Origin: Alphaproteobacteria bacterium
Lineage (GTDB): Bacteria > Pseudomonadota > Alphaproteobacteria > RF32 > CAG-239
Length of the DNA: 45,774 bases
Assembly (NCBI GenBank): GCA_017475935.1
Contig: JAFVEP010000036.1
Location: 1 to 45,774 of the forward strand
Direction of reading: 5' to 3'
This document shows, piece after piece, positions 1-9,413 of the stretch; the first letter of the stretch is position 1; every line of letters begins with the position of its first letter. The translations under genes and the position numbers were made by a program. The notes under the pieces were generated by a model. The model made no database searches and was not told where the DNA came from. It saw only the letters and a program-made list of their open reading frames with translations.

Positions 1-516
1 GCCATGCGCCGCCACCTTTTGAACAAACAACGCGAACAAATAAGCACTATTTTGGCTACCATTGAAACGCAGTATGGCGCACTTTCCGCCAGCATGTCCG
101 ATTTTCAATCAGGAAACAATACACGTGTTTTTAAGAATCTCGGATGGATACCTGAAGACATGATCCAAGATAATACCGGTTTTGTTTATGACATTTTCAA
201 AAATAGAGCCATATTCTGGATAAATCGAGAAACAACATTCACTCTGTTTGGCTTTTATATTTACCTCAACAATGGCAATGCCTTTGAACAATGCGTCAAT
301 TTGTACCAAACAGCCATGTCCTTTCATTCTTCTTTGTGGGTTATTGAAATTCACAACGATGAAAATTATACAGCTGTAAGCTGGGGCGATAAATCCTGTT
401 ATGCAAGCGCTGCTCATTGCTTGCGAAACTCCACAACCCCATCCGATATTGCTCAATTCTGCCAACAATGCAAAGATAACAACAGATGTAATATCTATTA
501 CATATGGCATTTTTAG
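1..516 (+). CDS. Pilin-like protein, 5' end outside the window (partial)
   Basis: The reading frame is open from the first base, and the Met at position 4 is probably internal. The visible N-terminus (RRHLLNKQREQISTIL) resembles the amphipathic part of the long helix that follows the membrane segment in type IV pilins. It is followed by a globular domain with GWIPEDM and a C-terminal third holding several cysteines (CYASAAHC, FCQQC, RCNIYY) that could form disulfides, as pilin D-regions do. A type IV or type II pseudopilin-like exported subunit is my inference from shape, not from a recognised signature. The hydrophobic N-terminal helix and prepilin peptidase site would lie upstream of the window. 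The long open frame on the opposite strand is a shadow. Confidence 0.5.
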   Translation, partial: AMRRHLLNKQREQISTILATIETQYGALSASMSDFQSGNNTRVFKNLGWIPEDMIQDNTGFVYDIFKNRAIFWINRETTFTLFGFYIYLNNGNAFEQCVNLYQTAMSFHSSLWVIEIHNDENYTAVSWGDKSCYASAAHCLRNSTTPSDIAQFCQQCKDNNRCNIYYIWHF

Positions 517-582
517 CGCTAAAAAATCACTTATGAAAAACTCACAACCTCGTTAACAAATTTCCGAGATAAAAAATAACAT

Positions 583-727
583 CATCTCTTTCGCGGCGTT
601 GCGCGTCTTTTTTTATTGTCATCGCTCGTACGGCACGCCGTGTCTTGTTTTTATTGTCATTCCTTGCGGTGTGCGGTGCTATACATCTTTTTTATTGTCA
701 TACTTTTCGCGGTGCGGTGCGTCTTTT
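583..727. repeat. Degenerate tandem/interspersed repeat (TTTTTATTGTCAT...GCGGTGCG)
   Basis: Three to four imperfect copies of a 36-40 nt unit lie between the pilin-like gene and the flavodoxin. Each unit has a T-run with ATTGTCAT followed by a GC-rich core such as CGCGGTGCGGTGCGTC. Copies with the full TTTATTGTCAT core begin near 611, 648 and 687. The same core with the same GC-rich partner recurs near 45060, about 44 kb away. No gene is visible in the 517-732 gap. The function is unknown; a small repeated intergenic element is the simplest reading. Confidence 0.6.
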
Positions 728-732
728 TTATT

Positions 733-1350
733 TTATTCAGCCAATTCATTCAGCCAGCGATGAACCTTGTTACGTACCGACGTTTGATATGCATCGCTTA
801 GGTTGTTAAAGCTTTCATATTTTTGAATATCCGCGTTTTGCGCCATCTTGACAAAGTCCGCATAAAAAGTTCCGGCATTGCTGCCTTGCGTCGAAAACGG
901 CACAACCTTTTTGCCCTTAAAGTCAACATTTTCCAAAAAACTGTACAAAGGTGTCGCCATGGTATACCACCATACCGGACCGCCGACAAAGACAATATCA
1001 TAATCCTCAATATTCGGCAATTCGCCTTGCAAAGCAGGATATTGCTGTTTTTCCAATTCTTTTTTGCTTTTCATATAAACTGATGGCGATGAATACGCTG
1101 TTTTCGGTTTGATTTCATATATATGCGCGTTGGTGGCTGAAGCAATCATATCGGCAATTTCTCTGGTGTGAAAAGTCATTGAATAATAAACCACCAACAC
1201 TTTACCTAAATTTCCCGTGTAATCTATATTCTGCTCATACTGAGTCATTTCCGTTTTATTTTTCTGCCCGACCTTATAAAGGTGAAGCAAACCTGCTACG
1301 CCGCCGATAATAACCGCCAGTACAACCGCATAAATACAAAACTTCAACAT
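733..1350 (-). CDS. Membrane-anchored flavodoxin-like protein
   Basis: The protein has one N-terminal membrane segment (about residues 3-22) and then a flavodoxin fold facing either side of the membrane. The FMN phosphate loop is recognisable as VVYYSMTFHTREIAD, and the second FMN loop as VGGPVWWYTMATPLYSFLE, the usual GxPxWW...P...FLE pattern of Flavodoxin_4-type proteins. It probably binds FMN and shuttles electrons; the partner is unknown. The start is set at the ATG eight bases after a GAGGA ribosome-binding site; two in-frame upstream starts lie too close to that site. It sits downstream of gap-pgk on the same strand but beyond a hairpin at 1387-1418, so it is probably transcribed separately. 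The membrane anchor is less common than the soluble form. Confidence 0.8.
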   Translation of the reverse strand: MLKFCIYAVVLAVIIGGVAGLLHLYKVGQKNKTEMTQYEQNIDYTGNLGKVLVVYYSMTFHTREIADMIASATNAHIYEIKPKTAYSSPSVYMKSKKELEKQQYPALQGELPNIEDYDIVFVGGPVWWYTMATPLYSFLENVDFKGKKVVPFSTQGSNAGTFYADFVKMAQNADIQKYESFNNLSDAYQTSVRNKVHRWLNELAE

Positions 1351-1386
1351 ATTCATATTCCTCACTTCTTTTACGTTTTATCAGAT

Positions 1387-1418
1387 AAAGAAGGCCGTCA
1401 TCACTGACAGCCTCCTTT
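1387..1418 (-). terminator. Hairpin after pgk
   Basis: Two 14-nt arms (1387-1400 and 1405-1418) flank a 4-nt loop. Read on the minus strand all 14 positions pair, counting two G-U pairs, while on the plus strand two of them are C-A mismatches. That supports a minus-strand terminator for pgk. The U-tract is weak (CUUCUUUAU). Confidence 0.6.
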
Positions 1419-1425
1419 AATTTTT

Positions 1426-2634
1426 TTATTTTTTCATAATAACGACACCCGGCAGTTCTTTACCTTCCATCCATTCAAGAAAGGCTCCTCCGGCTGTAGA
1501 AATGTACGAAAATTTATCGGCCACGCCGGCATTTGCCAAAGCAGAAACCGTATCACCGCCGCCGGCAACCGTTGTCAGTTTACCTTCAACCGTCAAAGCT
1601 GCCGCATGCTGTGCAACTAAATTCGTCGCATTATCAAACTGTTTTAATTCGAAAGCGCCTAAAGGTCCGTTCCAAACCACCGTTTTGCATTCATCTAACT
1701 TAGAATTAATGTGCGCAATGGTCTTTTCACCGACATCCAACAAAGTACCGTCGCTCGGAATATTATCCAAATCAACCGTTTTATGTTCGGCATATGGTGC
1801 AAATTCTTTTGCCCAAACAACATCTTTCGGCAACAAAACTTCACAGTTATTTTCAGACGCTGTTTTCAAAATTTCACGCGCTGTATCCAACATATCCATT
1901 TGTACCAAGGAATTTTTTTCATTAATTCCCTCAGCACCTTGAACTTTCAAGAAAGTATGTGCCATACCGCCGGCAATAACCAACTTATCAACTTTTTTAA
2001 CCAGATTATTCAACAAATCAAGTTTAGTCGATACTTTTGAACCACCGACAACAGCCAGCAGCGGACGTTTCGGATCATTCAAACCATTGGTCAAGGCATT
2101 AACTTCTTCAGCCATCAGCAAACCCATTGCCGAAGGCAACAATTTCGGGGCAGCAACCATTGAAGCATGTGCGCGATGTGCTGTTGAAAACGCATCCGAA
2201 ACATAGGCATCAGCATATTTAACCAATTCTTTAGCCCATGCTTCATCGCCTTTTTTCTCTTCATTATAGTAACGCAGATTTTCCAATAAAAGAATTTCAT
2301 CTGCTTTCATATGACTGATCGCCTGACCAACTTTTTCGCCGATACAATCGTCAACAAAAACAACTTTTTTGCCGAGAGATTTTTCCAATTCCGGAGCTAC
2401 ATGTGACAGCGAATTTTTCACATCTCCCTTGCCTTCCGGACGGCCGAAGTGCGAAATAACAACAACTTTAGCTCCCTTAGCCATCAAAGTGCGAATGGTC
2501 GGAACCGTCCGATCAATACGCGCCGTATTAGTGACGTGAAAATTTTCATCCATCGGCACATTCAAATCGGCACGCAGCATAACAACTTTGCCGTTTAAAT
2601 CGCCTAAATCTTCAATAGTTTTATATCCTTGCAT
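1426..2634 (-). CDS. pgk: Phosphoglycerate kinase
   Basis: This cytoplasmic glycolytic enzyme transfers phosphate between 1,3-bisphosphoglycerate and ADP. At 402 residues it has the full family length. The N-terminal domain shows the substrate-binding LRADLNVPMD and SHFGRPEGK segments. The C-terminal nucleotide-binding domain has VVGGSKVSTKL, VWNGPLGAFE and the terminal GGGDTVSAL and STAGGAFLEWMEG. The start is the ATG at 2634, behind AAGGAC; an upstream in-frame start would add ten unconserved residues and leave no ribosome-binding site. It follows gap by about 70 nt on the same strand, with a perfect hairpin in the gap, and is probably co-transcribed with it. Confidence 0.97.
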   Translation of the reverse strand: MQGYKTIEDLGDLNGKVVMLRADLNVPMDENFHVTNTARIDRTVPTIRTLMAKGAKVVVISHFGRPEGKGDVKNSLSHVAPELEKSLGKKVVFVDDCIGEKVGQAISHMKADEILLLENLRYYNEEKKGDEAWAKELVKYADAYVSDAFSTAHRAHASMVAAPKLLPSAMGLLMAEEVNALTNGLNDPKRPLLAVVGGSKVSTKLDLLNNLVKKVDKLVIAGGMAHTFLKVQGAEGINEKNSLVQMDMLDTAREILKTASENNCEVLLPKDVVWAKEFAPYAEHKTVDLDNIPSDGTLLDVGEKTIAHINSKLDECKTVVWNGPLGAFELKQFDNATNLVAQHAAALTVEGKLTTVAGGGDTVSALANAGVADKFSYISTAGGAFLEWMEGKELPGVVIMKK

Positions 2635-2656
2635 GAATTTGTCCTTATAAATAGTC

Positions 2657-2687
2657 CGATGCACTATTTAAGCAAAATAGTGCATCA
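2657..2687 (-). promoter_or_regulatory. Perfect hairpin in the gap-pgk intergenic region
   Basis: An inverted repeat with arms 2658-2669 and 2675-2686 gives 12 perfect base pairs around a 5-nt loop (AAGCA on the plus strand). It lies between the gap stop and the pgk ribosome-binding site on their transcript. No U-run follows in the direction of transcription, so it is not a typical terminator. An mRNA processing or stabilising hairpin, or a partial attenuator that sets the gap:pgk ratio, is likely. Confidence 0.6.
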
Positions 2688-2704
2688 GCGTTCACATTAA
2701 AAAA

Positions 2705-3769
<1,065 letters not shown>

Positions 3770-3785
3770 TCAAAAAACTGCCGTT

Positions 3786-3813
3786 AATTTATCATTAAGT
3801 ATAAATTTTTCAA
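3786..3813 (-). promoter_or_regulatory. Candidate sigma-70 promoter for gap
   Basis: On the minus strand, TTGAAA (3808-3813) and TAAATT (3786-3791) are separated by 16 nt, and an A-run lies just upstream of the -35 box. It lies about 75 nt from the gap start. Confidence 0.45.
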
Positions 3814-3875
3814 GTATTTTTTTAAATACAAGAACAATTTTACAAATGTCCGTAACTTTACCGATTTTCAAACAT

Positions 3876-3902
3876 AAAAAAACCGCTCCTCAAGAGGAGC
3901 GG
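3876..3902 (-). terminator. Rho-independent terminator of the 3913-4431 gene
   Basis: A perfect 8-bp GC-rich stem (3883-3890 with 3895-3902, loop CAAG) is followed on the minus strand by seven T residues. It starts about 10 nt beyond the stop codon. Confidence 0.9.
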
Positions 3903-3912
3903 AAAGCCGAGT

Positions 3913-4431
3913 TTACGATTCGGATTTTTTGTTTTCTTTTTCACTTTTCAACTCAGCGAAGTATACGCGGCGGCAGTGATGATCGTTCAATTTGAACATC
4001 AGCTCTTCCACTGCCTCTTGATACTTCTTGGCCAAGGGATGATACCATGTACCATCGTCCCTCAGGAAGTTGATCTGCCGAACATCCACACTCGGCTTGT
4101 CGCCGACGTTGACCTTCAAAACTTTGTATATGCGAATCACATACTTGGTTTCTTGGCGTTCGCCTTGCAAGATCAGATATCCCGGATAGACCGGTATCAA
4201 TGCATGGTTACTGTTGGCCAGATCACCGGTTTTCCGAATAAAAACCGCTGTCGGTTTGTGTCCATTCGGAGTACAGAGGATTGTTGCACGGCCTTTGGTC
4301 AGTTCTGCACCACCCCGTTCCCAGACGGCTATCAAGCCACTCTTCGTACGAAACGCCTTGAAGACTCTAGAATACTTATCCTTCATAAGAAAAAATTTTA
4401 AAGATATGTTTGACTTACTTATATCGCTCAC
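3913..4431 (-). CDS. Hypothetical protein with atypical codon use
   Basis: I do not recognise this protein. It is a mixed alpha/beta sequence of up to 172 residues with no signal peptide or membrane segment. It has a beta-rich centre (HALIPVYPGYLILQGERQETKYVIRIYKVLKV) and a charged helical C-terminus ending in KSEKENKKSES. It uses AAG, CTG and GTC/GAC-type codons more than its neighbours, much like the gene at 20283-22124, which hints at transfer or a different expression class. The start is uncertain: GTG at 4431 lacks a ribosome-binding site and the ATG at 4386 is no better. It stands alone with its own strong terminator. Confidence 0.75.
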   Translation of the reverse strand: MSDISKSNISLKFFLMKDKYSRVFKAFRTKSGLIAVWERGGAELTKGRATILCTPNGHKPTAVFIRKTGDLANSNHALIPVYPGYLILQGERQETKYVIRIYKVLKVNVGDKPSVDVRQINFLRDDGTWYHPLAKKYQEAVEELMFKLNDHHCRRVYFAELKSEKENKKSES

Positions 4432-4669
4432 TATTGCGCATACAGCAGTGACTGATCGTCATAATGATGTGAGCCGCTACTTTCCGTCAAACGATATCCT
4501 TGATTAATGATATATAAATTGTACGTAATTAGGTACACATTATTCTGTTTTTTATTTTTTGTCAAGCATTTTTTCGTCTTTTATCCGAAAAGAAAATATA
4601 AAAGACAAATAGTTGCGCATAATTTATCTTCATCACTGTTTTACCAAACACAATTTTTAAGTTTTGCTT

Positions 4670-4699
4670 CTTGCATTCAAAAAATTTACGCCCTATATC
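4670..4699 (+). promoter_or_regulatory. Candidate clpB promoter (RpoH- or sigma-70-like)
   Basis: CTTGCA at 4670-4675, 15 nt and then CCCTATAT at 4691-4698 resemble the alphaproteobacterial heat-shock pattern CTTG...CYTATnT. The same bases also read as TTGCAT-17-TATATC. Transcription would begin near 4706, right at the ribosome-binding site, giving an unusually short leader, so the assignment is tentative. Confidence 0.4.
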
Positions 4700-4718
4700 C
4701 TATTTAAGGAGTAAAATG

Positions 4719-7223
4719 ATGAATCTAGAAAAATATACAGACAGAAGCCAAGGTTTTTTGCAAAATGCCGAAAAACTGGCTTCACGAAATCACAACCAAT
4801 ATATCGTGCCGCAACACTTGTTCAAAGTCTTGTTGCAAGACAGCAAAGGATTTGCCTCTAATTTGTTATTACAAGCAGAGGCTCAGCCGGATAAAATCCG
4901 CGCCTTGCTCGATGAAGAAATCGATAAATTACCGCAAGTCAACGGACAATCTGTTCAACTCAGCCTCTCACAAGATTTTATAAAAGTTTTGGATGACGCT
5001 GAAAATTTGGCTACCAAAGCCGGTGACAGTTTTGTCACGGTTGAGCGATTGCTGCAAGCCTTGGTTTTGTTTAAGTCTTACGGAATTGATGCCCGAAAAC
5101 TAAATCAGGCCGTCAACGAGCTTCGTCAAGGCCGTGTCGCCGACTCTGCTTCCGCGGAAGATAACTTTCAGGCTCTGCAAAAATATGCCATAGACTATAC
5201 CGAACGCGCGGCACAAGGTAAACTTGATCCGATAATCGGCCGTGATGAAGAAATTCGGCGAACGATTCAGGTTTTATCACGGCGTACCAAAAACAATCCG
5301 ATTCTAATCGGTGAACCGGGCGTCGGAAAAACAGCAATCGTCGAAGGATTGGCTTTACGAATTGTTAACGGAGATGTTCCGGAAAGTCTGATGCATAAAA
5401 AACTTATGGCCTTGGACATGGGTGCCTTAATTGCCGGTGCTAAGTTTCGCGGTGAATTTGAAGAACGGTTGAAAGCCATCTTAAAAGAAGTTGAAAGTGC
5501 CGAAGGTCAAGTTATTCTTTTCATTGATGAAATGCACACCGTTGTCGGCGCCGGCGCTTCGGAAGGATCTATGGATGCTTCAAATTTGCTCAAACCGGCT
5601 TTAGCCCGCGGGGATTTACATTGTATCGGCGCAACAACTCTTAAAGAATACCAAAAATATATCGAAAAAGATGCCGCTTTTGCCCGTCGTTTTCAACCGG
5701 TATATGTCGGTGAAACAAGTATTGAAGACACTATTTCAATTCTGCGCGGCATTAAAGAAAAATATGAACTGCACCACGGTGTTCACATTTCGGATGCCGC
5801 CCTCGTATCTGCAGCCGTTATGTCAAATCGTTACATTACCGATCGTTTTCTGCCTGATAAAGCTATTGATTTGATCGATGAAGCAGCCAGTAAACTCAAA
5901 ATGGCTATCGATTCGAAACCGGAAAAACTTGATGAACTTGATCGCCGTTTGATTCAACTCAAAATCGAGCGAGAAGCCTTGCGCAAAGAAACTGATGAAG
6001 CATCCCAAACGCGCCTCATGAAGTTAGAGCAAAACATCGCCGAACTGGAGAAAAAATCGGCCGCAGAAACAGAACGTTGGACGTTGAATAAAAATTCTTT
6101 AATGCAAGTAAATCGTTTGCGCGAACGCTTAGATAATGCCAAAATCGAAGTTGATAAGGCCTTAAGACAAGGACTGTACGAAAAAGCCGGAGAACTTCAG
6201 TATAAAGAAATTCCGGATCTTGAAGCACAGCTGAAAAGTCTGCAAACGGATGATCAGATACAAACATCTATGGAAACAGTAACGCCCGATATGATTGCCT
6301 CGGTTGTCTCTAAATGGACCGGTATTCCTGTTGACAAACTTGTTGGCAGTGAACGGGAAAAATTACTGCATCTGGAAGAAAACTTAGCCAAGCGTGTTGT
6401 CGGACAAACTGCGGCCATCTCCTCTGTTTCCAATGCTGTACGGCGTTCAAGATCCGGATTGCAAGATCCTAACCGTCCGATCGGATCATTTTTATTTCTC
6501 GGTCCGACCGGTGTCGGCAAGACCGAGTTGGCTAAGGCTCTAGCTGAATTTCTGTTTGACGAAGAAACCGCTTACATCCGTATAGATATGTCCGAATATA
6601 TGGAAAAACATGCCGTTGCTCGTTTGATCGGCGCACCTCCAGGCTATGTCGGTTATGATGAAGGCGGCGTGTTAACTGAGGCCGTACGTCGGCGTCCTTA
6701 TCAGGTTATTTTGTTTGATGAAGTGGAAAAAGCTCATCCGGATGTATTCAATCTTCTCTTACAGGTTTTGGATGAAGGCCGTTTAACCGATGGCAAAGGC
6801 CGCACGGTTGATTTCAAAAATACTTTTATCATTCTGACTTCAAATCTGATAACCGGTAATGAAACGCATGTCATGGAGAAACTGAAACAATTTTTCAAAC
6901 CGGAATTTTTGAACAGATTAGATGAGATACTGACATTTCATCCGCTGGAAAAAGAATCCATTCGGCAAATTGTTGATATTCAGATCCAAAAACTGCAAAA
7001 TCGCTTAAAAGACAGAAACATAAAGCTGATTCTCGATGATCAGGCGCGTGATTGGTTAGCCGAAAACGGCTACAATCCGGAATTCGGTGCGCGTCCGTTA
7101 AAACGATTGATTGTGCAGGAAATTGAAAATCCTCTCGCCGTTAAAATATTGGCTAATGAAATCCAAAACGGAAAAACCGTCAAAATCTCGGCAACCGATT
7201 CCGGTCTGAAGATCTCAACTTAA
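4719..7223 (+). CDS. clpB: ClpB disaggregase (Hsp100 AAA+ chaperone)
   Basis: This hexameric ATPase works with DnaK to resolubilise aggregated protein. The domains in order are an N-terminal Clp double repeat (about 1-140), AAA-1 with Walker A GEPGVGKT and Walker B LFIDEMHT, a coiled-coil middle domain (about 395-510), AAA-2 with Walker [10 protein letters not shown] and Walker [10 protein letters not shown], and the C-terminal D2-small domain ending in [11 protein letters not shown]. At 834 residues it is slightly shorter than the roughly 857 of E. coli. Part of the loss is a compact segment after TSNL, before [13 protein letters not shown]. Two ATGs follow AAGGAG; the second (4719) has the better 7-nt spacing. 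It is transcribed alone. Confidence 0.97.
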   Translation: MNLEKYTDRSQGFLQNAEKLASRNHNQYIVPQHLFKVLLQDSKGFASNLLLQAEAQPDKIRALLDEEIDKLPQVNGQSVQLSLSQDFIKVLDDAENLATKAGDSFVTVERLLQALVLFKSYGIDARKLNQAVNELRQGRVADSASAEDNFQALQKYAIDYTERAAQGKLDPIIGRDEEIRRTIQVLSRRTKNNPILIGEPGVGKTAIVEGLALRIVNGDVPESLMHKKLMALDMGALIAGAKFRGEFEERLKAILKEVESAEGQVILFIDEMHTVVGAGASEGSMDASNLLKPALARGDLHCIGATTLKEYQKYIEKDAAFARRFQPVYVGETSIEDTISILRGIKEKYELHHGVHISDAALVSAAVMSNRYITDRFLPDKAIDLIDEAASKLKMAIDSKPEKLDELDRRLIQLKIEREALRKETDEASQTRLMKLEQNIAELEKKSAAETERWTLNKNSLMQVNRLRERLDNAKIEVDKALRQGLYEKAGELQYKEIPDLEAQLKSLQTDDQIQTSMETVTPDMIASVVSKWTGIPVDKLVGSEREKLLHLEENLAKRVVGQTAAISSVSNAVRRSRSGLQDPNRPIGSFLFLGPTGVGKTELAKALAEFLFDEETAYIRIDMSEYMEKHAVARLIGAPPGYVGYDEGGVLTEAVRRRPYQVILFDEVEKAHPDVFNLLLQVLDEGRLTDGKGRTVDFKNTFIILTSNLITGNETHVMEKLKQFFKPEFLNRLDEILTFHPLEKESIRQIVDIQIQKLQNRLKDRNIKLILDDQARDWLAENGYNPEFGARPLKRLIVQEIENPLAVKILANEIQNGKTVKISATDSGLKIST

Positions 7224-7322
7224 GCATCGCCGAATTCTGTTGATATCAGACGAACAAGTGCGATCCTGAGCTTGACTTTTCACTTTTTTCAGCTAAAGTC
7301 GATAGTCAGCTAAGGAGTTTAT

Positions 7323-7979
7323 ATGGTTAAATTGATTAATGCAGATGAAGCCGTCAGTCTTTTTAAGTCAGGTCAAAGCTTGATGATCGGCGGCTTTTTA
7401 TCGTGCGGCACGCCGGATATGGTGATTGATCGCCTCGTTCAGACAGCTCTGAAAGATTTTACCTTAATAGCCAACGATACAACAACACCGGATTGCAACC
7501 GCGGCAAGCTGATCAGTGCACATAAAATCAAAAAAGCAATTGTCACACACATCGGAACCAATCCGGAAACAATTGCGCAAATGAACAACGGAGAAATCGA
7601 AGTGGACCTTGTTCCGCAAGGTACGCTGGCTGAACGTATCCGCGCCGGTGGTGCGGGACTGGGCGGCATTCTAACGCCGGTCGGTGTCGGAACCGATGCG
7701 GCACAAAATAAAGAAATAATCCGTATTGACGATCGAGATTATCTTCTGGAAAAACCGTTAAAAGCTGATATTGCACTAATTTATGCCACATATGGCGACG
7801 CCTACGGCAACCTTGCATATGATGGAACCACGAGAAATTTTAATGTTCTTATGCCTTTGGCTGCAGATACCACCATCGTTGAAGTGGAAAATTTCTCCGA
7901 TACGCCGCTTGATCCGAATCAGGTAATCGTTCCCGGTATTTTTGTAGATTATATGATCGTAAGGAATAAACATGGATAA
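7323..7979 (+). CDS. atoD: CoA-transferase subunit A (3-oxoacid/acetate type)
   Basis: This is the alpha subunit of a family I CoA-transferase that moves CoA between acyl-CoA and acetate or acetoacetate. It has 218 residues, matching AtoD/ScoA. The N-terminus has LMIGGFLSCGTPDMVIDRL and the centre the conserved VDLVPQGTLAERIRAGGAGLGGILTPVGVGT, which forms part of the CoA site. The beta subunit gene overlaps it by 8 nt, so the two are translationally coupled. Whether the substrate is acetoacetate, butyrate or succinate cannot be told from sequence. The ribosome-binding site AAGGAG is clear. The symbol reflects the family, not proven specificity. Confidence 0.9.
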   Translation: MVKLINADEAVSLFKSGQSLMIGGFLSCGTPDMVIDRLVQTALKDFTLIANDTTTPDCNRGKLISAHKIKKAIVTHIGTNPETIAQMNNGEIEVDLVPQGTLAERIRAGGAGLGGILTPVGVGTDAAQNKEIIRIDDRDYLLEKPLKADIALIYATYGDAYGNLAYDGTTRNFNVLMPLAADTTIVEVENFSDTPLDPNQVIVPGIFVDYMIVRNKHG

Positions 7980-8613
7980 AGATAAAATTCAGGAAATTAT
8001 TGCCCGTCGGGTTGCTCGTGAATTTCATGATCGGGATGTTATTACTTTGGGCATAGGCCTCCCGACAAAATCCATACAATATATTCCGCATGATATTCAA
8101 GTCAACATATTATCGGAAAACGGCATTTTCGGAGTCGGCTCCTACCAAACGGAAGAAAATTATGATCCGCACATCATTAATGCCGGCGGAGTCGGTGTGA
8201 CAATTAAAGCAGGCGGCTGTTTTATAGACAGTTTTATGTCTTTTTCCATGATCCGCGGCGGTCATATTGATGTAACGGTTCTCGGTGCATTACAAGTGGA
8301 TCAGGAGGGTAATCTGGCCAACTGGTGCATTCCGGGTAAATTTACCCCAGGAATGGGCGGTGCAATGGATTTGGTTGTCGGCACAAAAAAATTGATCATT
8401 GCTATGGAACACACGGCCAAAGGAGCTCCGAAAATTTTAAAAAAATGTACCTTACCTTTAACGGTTGCGCAAAAAGTCAATATGATTGTTACTGAAAAGG
8501 GTGTTTTTGAAGTAACACCGCAAGGTTTGTGTCTGCGCGAGATCAGCCCTTATTCATCTTTGGAAGATATCAAGCAAACAACCGAGGCTGATTTTATCAC
8601 CGACTTAAAATAA
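7972..8613 (+). CDS. atoA: CoA-transferase subunit B
   Basis: This is the beta subunit partner of the preceding gene. The catalytic glutamate that forms the enzyme-CoA thioester lies in LSENGIFGVG (about residue 49). Other hallmarks are GIGLPTKSIQYIP near the start, INAGGVGVTIKAGG and MRGGH-like MIRGGHIDVTVLGALQVD. At 213 residues it is full length. It probably supports short-chain fatty acid or ketone-body use or butyrate/acetate exchange. No thiolase or acyl-CoA dehydrogenase genes are nearby, so the pathway role is open. Confidence 0.92.
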   Translation: MDKDKIQEIIARRVAREFHDRDVITLGIGLPTKSIQYIPHDIQVNILSENGIFGVGSYQTEENYDPHIINAGGVGVTIKAGGCFIDSFMSFSMIRGGHIDVTVLGALQVDQEGNLANWCIPGKFTPGMGGAMDLVVGTKKLIIAMEHTAKGAPKILKKCTLPLTVAQKVNMIVTEKGVFEVTPQGLCLREISPYSSLEDIKQTTEADFITDLK

Positions 8614-8626
8614 GGAGCAATCACTC

Positions 8627-8947
8627 ATGAAACTTGCAGATTTTGTTATTAAGGCCGTTAACGAAACAAATTCACATCAAATTGAAAAATATCGGAATTT
8701 TTTGAAACGGCTGTTCAGTAAATATATTCGACGCATTCAGCGGGATACGTCCCTTTCTGAAAAAGAAAAGCAGAAACTTCTCAAAAAATATACTGATGTA
8801 TCTGAGAATCTCTTATCCGTTTTAATGTATAAAAACATGCTTGTTTGTGACAAGAAAATCTTATACGATCTGTTCAGTTCAGCGGAAAACGAAGAAGAAG
8901 ATGAAGAGGAAAAAATGTTTTATCCGAATCGTTCGGAAACCGAATGA
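8627..8947 (+). CDS. Small helical hypothetical protein
   Basis: This 106-residue protein is of unknown function. It is predicted all-helical, with a basic first half (KRLFSKYIRRIQRD, EKEKQKLLKKY) and a very acidic tail (ENEEEDEEEK). It has no signal peptide or membrane segment. It starts 13 nt after the CoA-transferase stop, behind AAGGAG, so it is probably the third gene of that operon. Its 3' end overlaps the convergent ruvC by 28 nt, and no terminator is visible between them. Confidence 0.65.
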   Translation: MKLADFVIKAVNETNSHQIEKYRNFLKRLFSKYIRRIQRDTSLSEKEKQKLLKKYTDVSENLLSVLMYKNMLVCDKKILYDLFSSAENEEEDEEEKMFYPNRSETE

Positions 8948-9408
8948 CGATAGTGACTGCGTGTAATTGCCATAGCCAGAGCATCGGAAGAATCGTTATT
9001 TTTCGGCGAGCAACCCGGTAAAAGAATTTTAATCATCGTTTCAACCTGACTTTTTTCTGCATGTCCGACACCGACCAAAGCTTTTTTAACTTTATTCGGC
9101 TCATATTCATACAACGGAATCGAATAGTATCCCGGGGCTAAGACAACAACTCCCCTCGCCATGCTCAACTTCAGAGATGTTGCCGGATTGGTATTCAGAA
9201 ATGTTTTTTCAATAGCCGCTTCATCCGGTTTATAGGTTTCAATAACCTGACATAATGCACGGAAAATGATGTCCAGTCTGGTTTCAATGGCCTGTTTCGG
9301 ATCAGTCGGTATAAAACCGTCTGCAACATACTGCAGACGGTTTCCTTGTACTTCAATAATCCCCCATCCGGTAGAAGATAAACTCGGATCAAGTCCAAGA
9401 ATACGCAT
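8920..9408 (-). CDS. ruvC: Holliday junction resolvase RuvC
   Basis: RuvC is a dimeric endonuclease that cuts Holliday junctions symmetrically during recombinational repair. All four metal-binding carboxylates are present: D7 (GLDPSLSSTGWG), E67 (AAIEKTF), D139 and D142 (NNDSSDALAMAI). At 162 residues it is complete. It follows yebC by 5 nt on the same strand, a common pairing. The usual ruvA and ruvB are not adjacent here. The last codons overlap the convergent gene upstream in window coordinates. Confidence 0.96.
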   Translation of the reverse strand: MRILGLDPSLSSTGWGIIEVQGNRLQYVADGFIPTDPKQAIETRLDIIFRALCQVIETYKPDEAAIEKTFLNTNPATSLKLSMARGVVVLAPGYYSIPLYEYEPNKVKKALVGVGHAEKSQVETMIKILLPGCSPKNNDSSDALAMAITRSHYRHSVSERFG

Positions 9409-9413
9409 ATTCT

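Noticed and set aside
109..510. Minus-strand open frame of 133 codons
   Set aside because: It is antisense to the pilin-like gene, has no ribosome-binding site and looks like a shadow.
8627..9408. Toxin-antitoxin pair formed by the 106-residue protein and its convergent neighbour
   Set aside because: The neighbour is clearly RuvC with all catalytic residues, and the genes are convergent, not an operon.
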